Below are positions 1 through 7,738 of a stretch of DNA of 9,414 nt, one piece after another; the first letter of the stretch is position 1, and the number at the start of each line of letters is the position of its first letter. Source of the DNA: CAKZYD01 sp039814715. GTDB lineage: Bacteria; Pseudomonadota; Alphaproteobacteria; Sphingomonadales; CAKZYD01. The notes below the pieces were generated by a model. The model was not told where the DNA came from, did no database searches, and saw only the letters and a list, made by a program, of their open reading frames with translations. The position numbers and the translations under genes were made by a program. Where the stretch lies: positions 1 to 9,414 of the forward strand of contig JBCCAR010000057.1 of NCBI GenBank assembly GCA_039814715.1. Reading direction: 5' to 3'.

Positions 1-292
1 ATTTTAAATGCAAGCCGGGCACGTTCTATCTTCAAGTGCGACAAACAAGGCAAACTCTGGGGTCTAAGGAGATGACCCATCCGGCCTTTGAACATGCAGC
101 CGGACCGTTTGCGGCAAAGCCCGTTCGGCCACGCTCCCATCTCAGCCAAACTGACACTTCTGCTTTGCTAACCAAATAACGGTTCTGGATGGTCGCTACA
201 ATCCTTGAGCGATCAAGCGCATGCCCTTGCTTCTCTCCTGGTTTGCTCCATGTCAACCTTAAGAGGTAATACGCTGACATGTAAGGGCTGCC
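1..292. other. Non-coding leader region upstream of the NADH dehydrogenase gene
   Basis: I see no convincing gene in this stretch. A minus-strand open frame covers 32-280, but its Arg/Trp/Ser-rich composition, lack of a recognisable domain and absence of a good ribosome site argue against it. Small symmetric elements are present: TTTGC-G-GCAAA at 108-118, and CTTGA-GCGA-TCAAG at 204-217, about 75 bases before the ndh start. A weak promoter-like pair, TTGCTC (243-248) and TAATAC (267-272) with an 18-base spacer, could drive ndh, but each half matches the sigma-70 consensus at only about three of six positions. Confidence 0.5.
283..287 (+). promoter_or_regulatory. Ribosome binding site of the NADH dehydrogenase gene
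   Basis: AAGGG lies five bases before the ATG at 293. This supports that start over the next in-frame Met, ten codons downstream, which has no comparable element. Confidence 0.5.
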
Positions 293-1672
293 ATGAACCA
301 GGAATTACGCAATCCAGCGGAAATGACTGTCACTGGCAATATAAATGCCCCGGTGGCAGCACCTCAAAAAACGCAAATCGTTGTCGTGGGCGGCGGCGCT
401 GGCGGACTTGAACTTGTGACGCGCCTGGGCCGAAGGTTTGGACGCGAAGAGTATGACATTATTCTTTTAGAGCGCAATTCCAGCCACATTTGGAAGCCGT
501 TGTTGCACGAAGTGGCCGCTGGGTCTTTGGACGCCAATTTGGATGAAGTGGGCTACCGCGGGCACGGCCATGTGCATAAATACCGGTTTTTTCTAGGCAC
601 CCTGAAAGACATTGACCGCGAAAGCAGGCAGGTCATTGTGGCACCTATCTTGGATGAGATGGGCGATGAAATCATGGGCGAACATCGCATTCGTTATGAT
701 TACCTTGTGATCGCGGTTGGCTCTATCGCAAATGATTTTGGCGTCAAGGGTGTTGCTGATCATTGCCTGTTTCTTGAAAGCCGTGCCGAAGCCGACAAGT
801 TTAGACAAAAGCTGCTGAATAACTGCCTGCGCGTGTCGCGAACGATGATGGCCGCACCTGGCCTAGAGGCAGATGTCGAGGTTGCTATTGTTGGCGGCGG
901 GGCAACTGGGGTTGAGCTCGCTGCTGAGCTCTACAACGCAGCAAGCGCGCTCAAACACTATGGCCTCGAGGTTTTTGACGAGCAACGCCTCAAGGTCACT
1001 TTGTTAGAGGCCGGAGATCGTATCCTGCCTGCATTGCCAGAGCATGTCTCTCAAGCTGCGCATTACGAACTTGAGGCGTTGGGCGTGAGTGTGTGCACCA
1101 ACGCGCAGGTCATTCAGGTTACAGAAGATGCCATGCATTTGAAGGATGGCCGCGTGATACCCGCAGCGCTGCGGGTTTGGGCGGCTGGCGTAAAAGCGCC
1201 AGATTTTTTAAAGGATATCAGTGGCCTAGAGACCAATAGAAACAACCAAGTGATGGTTCGCCCAACGCTGCAATCGGCTGATGACGAGCGTATTTTCGCG
1301 ATTGGTGATTGTGCGTTTTTCTTGCCGGAGGGCGCCGAGCGCCCTATTCCGCCGCGCGCGCAATCAGCCCATCAGATGGCCGATACAGTCTTTAAAAATA
1401 TTTGCGCTATGATCAAGGGTAAGTCCTTAAAGCCCTTTGTATATCGCGATCGTGGGTCGTTGGTGTCTTTATCACGGTTTTCGGCTATTGGGACGCTCAT
1501 GGGCAACCTCGTTGGCGGTAAAATGAGCGTGGAAGGCCGTGCAGCTAGGATCATGTACGTATCCTTATACCGCATGCACTTGTTAGCCATTCATGGCTGG
1601 CTACGCGGCACGTTTATGATCATCGTTGCAAAGGTCAATCAGGTGGTCCGTCCGAAGCTGAAATTTCACTAA
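293..1672 (+). CDS. ndh: Type II NADH dehydrogenase (NADH:quinone oxidoreductase, non-proton-pumping)
   Basis: This 459-residue flavoprotein probably passes electrons from NADH through FAD to membrane quinone at the inner face of the cytoplasmic membrane, without pumping protons. The first Rossmann motif GGGAGGLE (33-40), with Glu60 ending the second strand, binds FAD. The second, GGGATGVELA (201-210), with Glu239 at the strand end, fits NADH rather than NADPH. IGDCA (337-341) is the second FAD-contact motif, and AQSAHQMA (356-363) lies where NDH-2 enzymes meet quinone. The hydrophobic C-terminal stretch (about 425-447), followed by basic residues, fits peripheral membrane attachment. Length is normal for the family. 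The ATG has AAGGG five bases upstream. The gene is the only one on the plus strand, and its stop overlaps that of the convergent acyl-CoA synthetase. Its link to the amine operon is unknown; both feed the respiratory chain. Another FAD/NAD-dependent oxidoreductase of the same fold is possible but less likely. Confidence 0.88.
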   Translation: MNQELRNPAEMTVTGNINAPVAAPQKTQIVVVGGGAGGLELVTRLGRRFGREEYDIILLERNSSHIWKPLLHEVAAGSLDANLDEVGYRGHGHVHKYRFFLGTLKDIDRESRQVIVAPILDEMGDEIMGEHRIRYDYLVIAVGSIANDFGVKGVADHCLFLESRAEADKFRQKLLNNCLRVSRTMMAAPGLEADVEVAIVGGGATGVELAAELYNAASALKHYGLEVFDEQRLKVTLLEAGDRILPALPEHVSQAAHYELEALGVSVCTNAQVIQVTEDAMHLKDGRVIPAALRVWAAGVKAPDFLKDISGLETNRNNQVMVRPTLQSADDERIFAIGDCAFFLPEGAERPIPPRAQSAHQMADTVFKNICAMIKGKSLKPFVYRDRGSLVSLSRFSAIGTLMGNLVGGKMSVEGRAARIMYVSLYRMHLLAIHGWLRGTFMIIVAKVNQVVRPKLKFH

Positions 1673-3354
1673 GCGGATGTCTGTGCCTTGCGGCCAAGCA
1701 TGTCTGCCATCTGATTTCTCATGATGAACTTTTGGATTTTGCCGGTGACTGTCATTGGGTAGTCATCCACAAAGCGAATGTGTTTTGGGACCTTGTAGTG
1801 GGCAATTTTTCCGGTACAAAACTCAGTAATATCAGTGTCTTGTAGCGAAGGGTTCGTACTTTTTATCCACGCGCAAACCTCTTCGCCAAATCGTTCATCG
1901 GGAACGCCAAAGACTTGTACGTCTTGAATATCCGGGTGGCGATAAAGGAATTCTTCTATCTCTCGGGGATAAATGTTTTCCCCGCCGCGAATGATCATGT
2001 CTTTCACGCGCCCTGTGATATTCACATACCCATCCCTGTCCATCGTCGCGAGATCGCCGGAATGCATCCACCGGGCATCATCGATAGCTTCTTTTGTGCG
2101 TTCCTTATCCTCCCAATAGCCGCGCATTACACTGTAGCCACGAAAGCAAATCTCGCCTTGCTGCCCGCGTGGTACAATATGGCCGCCCTCATCAACGATC
2201 TTGGCTTCGACAAATGGGTGCGCTTGGCCAACAGTCCCTACCCGTCTTTCTAAGCTCTCATCCGGCATGCTTTGAAAGCTCAGCGGGCTCACTTCCGTCA
2301 TGCCATAGCCGATGGTCACCTCCTCCATATGCATGTGTGCGATAACTTTCTTCATCACTTCCACGGGGCAAGGCGACCCCGCCATGATGCCCGTGCGCAA
2401 ACTGCTCAGGTCAAAGCTGGAAAATTCGGGGTGATCAAGCGCTGCAATAAACATTGTTGGAACGCCATATAGCGCTGTGCACTGCTCTTGAGAGACTGCG
2501 CGTAATACTGCGTCCGCTGAAAACGCTTCATCAGGGAACACCATTGCTGCGCCATGGGTGATGCAAGTCAGAACCCCTAAAACCATCCCAAAACAATGAT
2601 ACAGCGGCACGGGAATACACACACTGTCGGTCTCGCAGAGGCGTTGGCGTTTGCCGCAGAAATACCCATTGTTGAGGATGTTGTGGTGCGTCAGCGTTGC
2701 CCCTTTTGGCTGGCCAGTCGTGCCACTTGTAAACTGGATGTTGATGGGATCGTCGAACTCAAGATCAGCGGTAACATCATCCAATTGACCGTTAGTCATT
2801 TCTTGGTTCATGCGTTCAATCTCGCTGAACTGGTACATACCAGGGACAGCCTCATCGGAAATGACGATCAGCGTCTGAAGCGACGGTATTGTCTTGGACG
2901 CAAGTGCGCCTGGTTTTGCTGTAGGCGCTTCGGGGCAAAGCTCTTCAATCATGCTTACATAATCGCTGCTTTTAAAGCGGTGCGCGAGAACAAGGGCCTT
3001 ACAGCCAACCTTGTTTAGCGCATAGTCTAGTTCTGACGTCCGATAGGCGGGATTGATGTTCACCAAAATAAGGCCGAGCCGAGCAGTTGCCAGCTGCGTT
3101 ATCACCCATTCCGCATTGTTGGGCGACCAGATGCCTATCCTGTCGCCTTTGACCAGGCCCAGGCCGGCTAAGCCTTTGGCGAATGCGTTGACCCGCTCCG
3201 CCAGCTCTTTATATGTGTAACGGAGCTCTTGATGACGGCTGACCAGCGCCAGCCGATCCGGAAAGCGAGAGACCGTTTCTAAAAATGCTTGAGCAATTGT
3301 GGTGTCCAGCAATGGTTCGCTCGATAGGCCGCATACGTAGCTTGGTCGCGTCAT
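1669..3354 (-). CDS. AMP-binding acyl-CoA synthetase (fatty-acyl-CoA ligase type)
   Basis: This 561-residue member of the ANL adenylate-forming superfamily should activate a carboxylic acid with ATP, through an acyl-adenylate, to its CoA thioester in the cytoplasm. The phosphate-binding loop TSGTTGQPKG is at 209-218. YGMTEVSP (350-357) is the adenine/acyl motif. HSGDL (431-435) carries the ribose-binding Asp434. GRVKDMIIRGGENIYPREIEE (448-468) contains the hinge, and Lys539 in TVTGKIQK is the catalytic lysine of the mobile C-terminal domain. All core residues are present, so it should be active. It resembles the bacterial FadD-like group acting on medium-chain or branched acyl chains, but the substrate cannot be read from sequence. 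It follows the crotonase gene after 32 bp, with GGGAGAG upstream of its ATG, so the two are probably co-transcribed. Its last codons overlap the end of the convergent ndh gene, leaving no room for an intergenic terminator. An aryl-acid ligase is the main alternative. Confidence 0.9.
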   Translation of the reverse strand: MTRPSYVCGLSSEPLLDTTIAQAFLETVSRFPDRLALVSRHQELRYTYKELAERVNAFAKGLAGLGLVKGDRIGIWSPNNAEWVITQLATARLGLILVNINPAYRTSELDYALNKVGCKALVLAHRFKSSDYVSMIEELCPEAPTAKPGALASKTIPSLQTLIVISDEAVPGMYQFSEIERMNQEMTNGQLDDVTADLEFDDPINIQFTSGTTGQPKGATLTHHNILNNGYFCGKRQRLCETDSVCIPVPLYHCFGMVLGVLTCITHGAAMVFPDEAFSADAVLRAVSQEQCTALYGVPTMFIAALDHPEFSSFDLSSLRTGIMAGSPCPVEVMKKVIAHMHMEEVTIGYGMTEVSPLSFQSMPDESLERRVGTVGQAHPFVEAKIVDEGGHIVPRGQQGEICFRGYSVMRGYWEDKERTKEAIDDARWMHSGDLATMDRDGYVNITGRVKDMIIRGGENIYPREIEEFLYRHPDIQDVQVFGVPDERFGEEVCAWIKSTNPSLQDTDITEFCTGKIAHYKVPKHIRFVDDYPMTVTGKIQKFIMRNQMADMLGRKAQTSA

Positions 3355-3386
3355 GATCTATAGTCTCTCCCTAAGAGTCGCTTAGG

Positions 3387-4169
3387 CTAGGGCTTGTGCC
3401 TCTTATTCCTAAACGCGCTAATCCGGTCCTGCGTCTGCGCGAGCAGCAAATTTTTCACGATGGCGGCTTTGCCGGTTCGGTAAGCGTCGTCTATGGATGC
3501 TTCCAGTTGAGCGTAAAACGCTTTCTTCCCCAGAGCAATTGCGGAGGCTTGTTTATCTGCAATGCGCGCGGCCAGGGCCTCGCCTTCGTCAAACAGAGCT
3601 CCAGGTGCCACAACACGCGTGACCAAGCCTGATTGCTGTGCTTCCTGAGCAGATAAGAACCGGCCAGAGACCAGCATTTCAAAGCATGTCTTTGGTTGCA
3701 TTGCGCGGCTGGCGGCAACCATTGGCGTTGAACAAAATAAGCCTATGTCGATGCCGTTCAGGCCGAATTTGGCATCGGTGCTTGCCAGTGCAATGTCGCT
3801 GCTGGCAACCAACTGGCAGCCTGCGGCGGTCGCGACACCATGAACAAGTGTGATGACCGGCTGTGATATCTGCCCAATAAGCTGCATTAATGACGTACAT
3901 TGCGAAAACAGCTGGTCGAACTGCGCGCGCTTTTTCGGTGTGGGCGCCCCATCAACATTTAGCTCGCCCAGGTCATGTCCTGCGCAAAAGGCTTTGCCGT
4001 TTGCTTTGAGGAGAATGACGCGGGTTGCAGTGTCGTCGCCATATGTCTCAATGGCAAGCGCTAGCGCAGTCATCATAGCAGACGATAGAATATTGAGCCG
4101 GCGCGGATCATTGAGGGTAATCGCCGCGATAGCGCCGCTGCTCTCTTCAAGGATCAAAGGCTCTGACAT
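3387..4169 (-). CDS. Enoyl-CoA hydratase/isomerase family protein, ECHDC3-like, without the hydratase glutamates
   Basis: This 260-residue crotonase-fold protein is expected in the cytoplasm. The first oxyanion-hole segment is KAFCAGHDLGEL (59-70) and the second is GVATAAGCQLVASSDIA (111-127), so acyl-CoA binding looks intact. The two catalytic glutamates of classical hydratase (Glu144 and Glu164 in the rat enzyme) are replaced by Gln119 and Gly139. The signature GLFCSTP (143-149) and the C-terminal ALGKKAFY and ISAFRNKR segments match the ECHDC3 group, whose reaction is poorly defined. Simple enoyl-CoA hydration is therefore unlikely; another acyl-CoA reaction using only the oxyanion hole is possible. 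The frame can be extended one codon to a TTG at 4172, but I chose the ATG at 4169; neither has a clear ribosome site. It lies 62 bp after the receptor gene, across a strong hairpin, and 32 bp before the acyl-CoA synthetase, which may supply or share its CoA substrate. Confidence 0.85.
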   Translation of the reverse strand: MSEPLILEESSGAIAAITLNDPRRLNILSSAMMTALALAIETYGDDTATRVILLKANGKAFCAGHDLGELNVDGAPTPKKRAQFDQLFSQCTSLMQLIGQISQPVITLVHGVATAAGCQLVASSDIALASTDAKFGLNGIDIGLFCSTPMVAASRAMQPKTCFEMLVSGRFLSAQEAQQSGLVTRVVAPGALFDEGEALAARIADKQASAIALGKKAFYAQLEASIDDAYRTGKAAIVKNLLLAQTQDRISAFRNKRHKP

Positions 4170-4193
4170 CAAGATACCCAGCGAACAATGCTG

Positions 4194-4220
4194 GCCGGGC
4201 GGAGGCGTCCCCTGCCCGGC
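4194..4220 (-). other. Strong intergenic hairpin between receptor and crotonase genes
   Basis: GCCGGGC (4214-4220 read on the minus strand) pairs perfectly with GCCCGGC (4194-4200) across 13 bases, and the loop can add AGG/CCT pairs. It lies directly after the receptor stop codon. No T-run follows on the minus strand, so it is not a classical intrinsic terminator. It could shield the upstream mRNA from 3' exonucleases or partly attenuate transcription into the crotonase and synthetase genes. Confidence 0.55.
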
Positions 4221-4231
4221 ACACTGTTACT

Positions 4232-6613
4232 TTAGAAGTTAAAGTTCGCTTGAACACCCCACATCCGTGGGCGCCCATAATACTGCTCCACGAGTCCGAA
4301 GAGGCCGCCATTTGAGACGGAGCCGGAGAGGTCAAAGGCCTGCACAACATATTCTTCATCGGTCAGGTTCTCGACAAAGAACCGAATATCCCAGGGGGCG
4401 TCTTCTGGAAGATAGGCAATCGATGCGTTTGCAAGGAAGTATCCATCCTGCGTGACGGCCGGTAGCCCGGTAAGCGCAAAGAAATGCTGCGAGCGGTACT
4501 GCATGTCGGTTTGCAAAGCGATATTGCCTGGTCCGATTGGGAATTCGTAGCGGATCAAACCACTGAGGTTCCATTTTGGGGTTTGGACCGGTGATACCGT
4601 CGCGCCGGGTAGTAACGCCGTAATGTCGCCGATTGTGGAGTCGACGTCCAGTGTGAGGCCGGGAACATTCTCAATTTCTGCATCAATAAAGCCGATGCCC
4701 AAATTGATATCCAGGCCGTCAACTGGTGTTGCCGTCATTTCCAGCTCAAAGCCTTTGACCTGTGAATCCGCATTTACCGTGAAGGTATCAAGGCCGATGA
4801 TGGAAAACACCTGGGCGTTCTTGTAATCATAATAATACGCAGAGCCGTTTACCCTCAACGCACCGGGCATCACGTCCCATTTAAAGCCAGCTTCGAATGC
4901 ATCAAGTTTCTCGGGTTCGTAAGTCACAAACGACACATCGATAACCTCGCCGCCTGGAAGGACAGCCGTGCTTCCGTCTACCAGCAATGGCGGAGTTGGA
5001 AGCAATGGCGCATTGTAGCCCCCAGACTTAACCCCCCGGTTCCAGCTCGCATAAAGCAACAAGTCATCATTGGCTTGATAGTTAAGCTGGACGCGCGCCG
5101 CCCATTCACTATCACTGCGGCTATCGTCAATCGCTGGAATGGGATCAATCGCACTGCCGATATCAACAATGCGTGGGTCTAAGCCGCTGTTGATGTCATC
5201 CGCAAAGAACGCTAGCCGGTTGTCGTAGGTGAAATCAGTGTCTTCGCTGATGTAACGGAAGCCAACAATCAGGTCGATCTGATCAGTGAAAGAATAGTCG
5301 ACCTGGCCGAATAGCGACCAGGAGCTCCGGTCGATTGTGTAGGGGCTACGGATACCGTTGAAGCCGAGATCATCAACGGTCAGCCCAATCGCATCTGGGC
5401 CAAAGCCACCTACGCTTGCGAGTGCATTGAAAAGTTCAGGCGTGATGCCGCCGTTGGAATCATCAATCTCAAGATCGAGGTAATAGAAGCCGCCGACCCA
5501 TTTCAAAGGCCCGTTTTCTCCAGCAATACGCAATTCCTGGCTGATTTGCTGAGAGTCAGTGGTTAAGAAGAAGCTGAAATAATCGGCGGGCGATGCATCA
5601 GAATCCTCGATGTAATTACGCTTCACAGATTGAAAATCGGTGATGCTGGTGATTGTGCCAAAGCCCACATCCCAGTTCATGGTGGCGGATGTGCCCCAGG
5701 TATCGAGTTTGTTGAAGCCTGTGCGGTTATAGTCGCCAGCGAACACATCACCGTCATTATCGACATAGCCGCCCAATTCTGGAATTGGCACGCCAGGCGT
5801 AAGCTGCCCATCAGGGTTGATGGCCGAAGCAAACTCAAAGAAGCCTGTGCGGATGTCTTGTTCGCCAAAACGTGCGTTGAGCAATAGGTCGAACGTATCT
5901 GTTGGCTCCCAAAGGACCTGCACGCGGCCAGCTGTTTCGTTGGCATTATTTAGGTCGTTGCTGGGATCAAGCCGGTTGGTGACATAGCCGCCGCCCTGGT
6001 GCGTCATGGCAGAGATGCGCATGAACAGTTCATCGGTGATCGGCATATTGGCTGCGCCTTGTAGGCGAATGCGCTCAAAGCTGCCATATTGAACGTTGAA
6101 GAAGCCCTCAAACTCGTCGGCGTTCGGTTTAACGGTTTGGTAGCTCACTAGGCCGCCGGTCGCGTTGCGGCCAAACAAGGTGCCTTGCGGCCCGCGCAGG
6201 ATTTCCACCCGCTCCATGTCAAACAAGAGGAAGCCAGCGCCGGATGTCTGGCTGATGTAGACATCATCCACATAGATCGCGATGGGGCTTTCCACGTTGG
6301 TTGTAAAGTCAGAGTTCGCAACACCGCGAATAGCGATAGAATAGTTCGCTTCGCCATTTGGCTGAATGGTGCTGACGCCGGGCGCCAGAGCCGTTACTTG
6401 CTGAGCATTGGTGTAGCCAAGGGCCTGCAGCTGGTTGCCAGAAAAGGCGGTGATTGAGATGCCGACGTCTTGAATATTCTCGGAGCGTTTTTGCGCTGTG
6501 ACGAAAATTTCTTCGGCAAAAATGGAGCCAGTGGCTTCATCTTGCGCCAGCGCTGGTGTTGCCCCTAGCGCAATGGCACTACTCACATACAAAAGTGATT
6601 TAAATTTGGTCAT
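4232..6613 (-). CDS. TonB-dependent outer-membrane receptor
   Basis: This 793-residue protein should form a 22-stranded outer-membrane barrel with a plug, taking up a scarce or bulky ligand with energy from TonB-ExbBD. A signal peptide ends near ALA-QD (22-25). EEIFVTAQKR (34-43) is the likely TonB box. The plug runs to about residue 165 and includes IAIRGVANSDF (93-103), IYVDDVYI (113-120) and RVEILRGPQGTLFGRNATGG (135-154), all hallmarks of the family. The C-terminus ends in alternating aromatic residues and a terminal Phe, the outer-membrane assembly signal. GGGAGGG four bases before the ATG is the strongest ribosome site in the window. The gene lies 35 bp after the second cytochrome gene and probably belongs to the same transcript. 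The ligand cannot be deduced. The neighbourhood suggests an amine-bearing or aromatic compound, or the substrate of the acyl-CoA genes. Siderophore or vitamin uptake cannot be excluded, though no iron-uptake genes or Fur box are seen. Confidence 0.95.
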   Translation of the reverse strand: MTKFKSLLYVSSAIALGATPALAQDEATGSIFAEEIFVTAQKRSENIQDVGISITAFSGNQLQALGYTNAQQVTALAPGVSTIQPNGEANYSIAIRGVANSDFTTNVESPIAIYVDDVYISQTSGAGFLLFDMERVEILRGPQGTLFGRNATGGLVSYQTVKPNADEFEGFFNVQYGSFERIRLQGAANMPITDELFMRISAMTHQGGGYVTNRLDPSNDLNNANETAGRVQVLWEPTDTFDLLLNARFGEQDIRTGFFEFASAINPDGQLTPGVPIPELGGYVDNDGDVFAGDYNRTGFNKLDTWGTSATMNWDVGFGTITSITDFQSVKRNYIEDSDASPADYFSFFLTTDSQQISQELRIAGENGPLKWVGGFYYLDLEIDDSNGGITPELFNALASVGGFGPDAIGLTVDDLGFNGIRSPYTIDRSSWSLFGQVDYSFTDQIDLIVGFRYISEDTDFTYDNRLAFFADDINSGLDPRIVDIGSAIDPIPAIDDSRSDSEWAARVQLNYQANDDLLLYASWNRGVKSGGYNAPLLPTPPLLVDGSTAVLPGGEVIDVSFVTYEPEKLDAFEAGFKWDVMPGALRVNGSAYYYDYKNAQVFSIIGLDTFTVNADSQVKGFELEMTATPVDGLDINLGIGFIDAEIENVPGLTLDVDSTIGDITALLPGATVSPVQTPKWNLSGLIRYEFPIGPGNIALQTDMQYRSQHFFALTGLPAVTQDGYFLANASIAYLPEDAPWDIRFFVENLTDEEYVVQAFDLSGSVSNGGLFGLVEQYYGRPRMWGVQANFNF

Positions 6614-6617
6614 GTTT

Positions 6618-6624
6618 CCCTCCC
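6618..6624 (-). promoter_or_regulatory. Strong ribosome binding site of the TonB-dependent receptor gene
   Basis: GGGAGGG on the minus strand lies four bases before the receptor ATG. It is a near-ideal Shine-Dalgarno match and suggests the receptor is translated more strongly than the overlapping genes before it. It fixes the start at 6613. Confidence 0.6.
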
Positions 6625-6648
6625 GTGACCATTTTGTTTCGCGTGTTC

Positions 6649-7128
6649 TTACTTGTCGGCGCTCGTTTCCCTTGCTTCGAGCTGCTCAATGAGAGCCACA
6701 AGCGCAGCTCGTTTTTTGTCTGTATCGACCCGTAAAGGGTTTTTTCGAAGCCCCCCGACTTCTCTGGCCGAATACGGCACGAAATCGCCTGGAAGATTGT
6801 CCTTATCGAACGTCCATAGCGTCCAATTCACCAGGCTTGCGAGGGCATCATCGCTTAGCGGCGCGGTTGCAACGCCTGGCACCTGCACAAGAAACTCACG
6901 CCCGCCAGGGACCTTAAGAAACTTTGCAATGATGCCGTTCATCGCGGGTGTCGTCTCCGCTGTACCGCTCGCATCTGCCCGGTGGCAGCCCTGGCATTGC
7001 AAAATCCAATTCTGCCGTGCCTTGCCGACATGGGCTACGCCAGGCGGCGCTTGGGCGGCCACAAAGGTTGGCAGCGCTAACCAAAGCACGGCTGATAAAG
7101 CCGCTGTGACGTGGGTTAAGCTGGGCAT
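6649..7128 (-). CDS. Periplasmic monohaem cytochrome c, second of a tandem pair
   Basis: This is a 159-residue exported c-type cytochrome. A hydrophobic signal sequence ends near VAA-QA (23-27). The haem site CQGCH is at 45-49, with His49 as proximal ligand. It shares a layout with the preceding cytochrome: CxxCH, then PGGREFL (74-80), a PLSDDALASLVNW segment (90-102), then an acidic/aromatic stretch and a short helix. Where the preceding cytochrome has its Met-Pro axial ligand, this one reads VATAPLSD and has no Met. Met63 is the only obvious Met between the haem motif and the C-terminus, so the sixth ligand is uncertain. The start is the ATG at 7128, seven bases after the previous stop; the frame could extend one codon to a TTG at 7131. 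Its position just downstream of the TTQ light chain suggests it takes electrons from the amine dehydrogenase, or passes them from the first cytochrome to an oxidase. Partners are inferred from context only. Confidence 0.82.
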   Translation of the reverse strand: MPSLTHVTAALSAVLWLALPTFVAAQAPPGVAHVGKARQNWILQCQGCHRADASGTAETTPAMNGIIAKFLKVPGGREFLVQVPGVATAPLSDDALASLVNWTLWTFDKDNLPGDFVPYSAREVGGLRKNPLRVDTDKKRAALVALIEQLEARETSADK

Positions 7129-7135
7129 CAAGCAT

Positions 7136-7738
7136 TCAGGACTTTGTCGCCCGCTCCTTTAAATGCGCTTCCCAGCGCTTGTCATCAGATGTCATGGGTG
7201 CCTCTTCAGGGGCTTTGGCTTCTTTCATTTGCGCAGGCGCGGCCTTTTCCGGGCCAGGCGCCGCCGTTTTTTTTGCCGCCGCCGCTGCTGGGTCTGGGCG
7301 CATGCCAATGACATCCTTTCCGCGTGCTTTCGGGTGCGCATTAATAGCGCCAGTCACCTCTTCTGCGGTGAATGCTTCCACGCCCTCGCCGCCTGCAATG
7401 TCGGTAACGACGTAGTTCAAGAGAATGGCGATTTGATCCGCACTGAGGCGGCTTTGTGCTGGCATGGCGCCAACATAGGTCTTGCCTTCAACTTTGATCC
7501 GGCCAATCCCGCCACGTTTTAGAATTAGCGCGAGGTAGGTGCGTCCGTCAGGCGTTGCCGCAAAGGCGGTAATCTGTTCCTTCAGCGGCGGGAAGGCGCC
7601 AGGGACGCCTTTTCCAGTCGCCAAATGACATGCTTTGCATGGGGCATATAGCGCTTTACCCTCCCCTTCTGCTTGGGATGGGCTCGTGAGCATAAAACTG
7701 GTCGCCGCAATCGCTGCCAAGCGCAAAGCTTTACTCAT
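7136..7738 (-). CDS. Periplasmic class I cytochrome c with Ala/Pro/Lys-rich tail, likely electron acceptor for the amine dehydrogenase
   Basis: This is a 200-residue exported monohaem cytochrome. A signal peptide ends near SQA-EG (21-25). The haem motif CKACH (34-38) comes early, and Met92 in VGAMP is the probable sixth ligand. LSADQIAILLNYV (98-110) is the C-terminal helix typical of class I cytochromes. The haem domain ends near residue 130. Beyond it is an Ala/Pro/Lys/Glu-rich, probably disordered tail (about 149-184) and a charged end. I chose the ATG at 7738 because AGGGG lies nine bases upstream; the longer TTG start at 7747 adds only three residues. The start lies inside the end of the light-chain gene (8-bp overlap), so the two are translationally coupled. 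Known TTQ dehydrogenases hand electrons to a cupredoxin (amicyanin or azurin) and then to cytochrome c. No cupredoxin gene is visible, so this cytochrome may accept electrons directly. That role is inferred. Confidence 0.85.
   Translation of the reverse strand: MSKALRLAAIAATSFMLTSPSQAEGEGKALYAPCKACHLATGKGVPGAFPPLKEQITAFAATPDGRTYLALILKRGGIGRIKVEGKTYVGAMPAQSRLSADQIAILLNYVVTDIAGGEGVEAFTAEEVTGAINAHPKARGKDVIGMRPDPAAAAAKKTAAPGPEKAAPAQMKEAKAPEEAPMTSDDKRWEAHLKERATKS

Noticed and set aside
204..217. CTTGA-GCGA-TCAAG dyad as an FNR-type site
   Set aside because: The half sites resemble FNR, but TTGA and TCAA are four bases apart instead of six, so it does not fit the consensus. A dyad this short can arise by chance.
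32..280. Minus-strand open frame of 82 codons upstream of ndh
   Set aside because: The composition is unlike a folded protein, no domain is recognisable, there is no clear ribosome site, and it covers the region expected to hold the ndh promoter.
6653..7162. Plus-strand open frame of 169 codons
   Set aside because: It is antisense to the second cytochrome, whose signal peptide and CxxCH motif are clear. Its Ser/Ala/Arg-rich translation is typical of a shadow frame.
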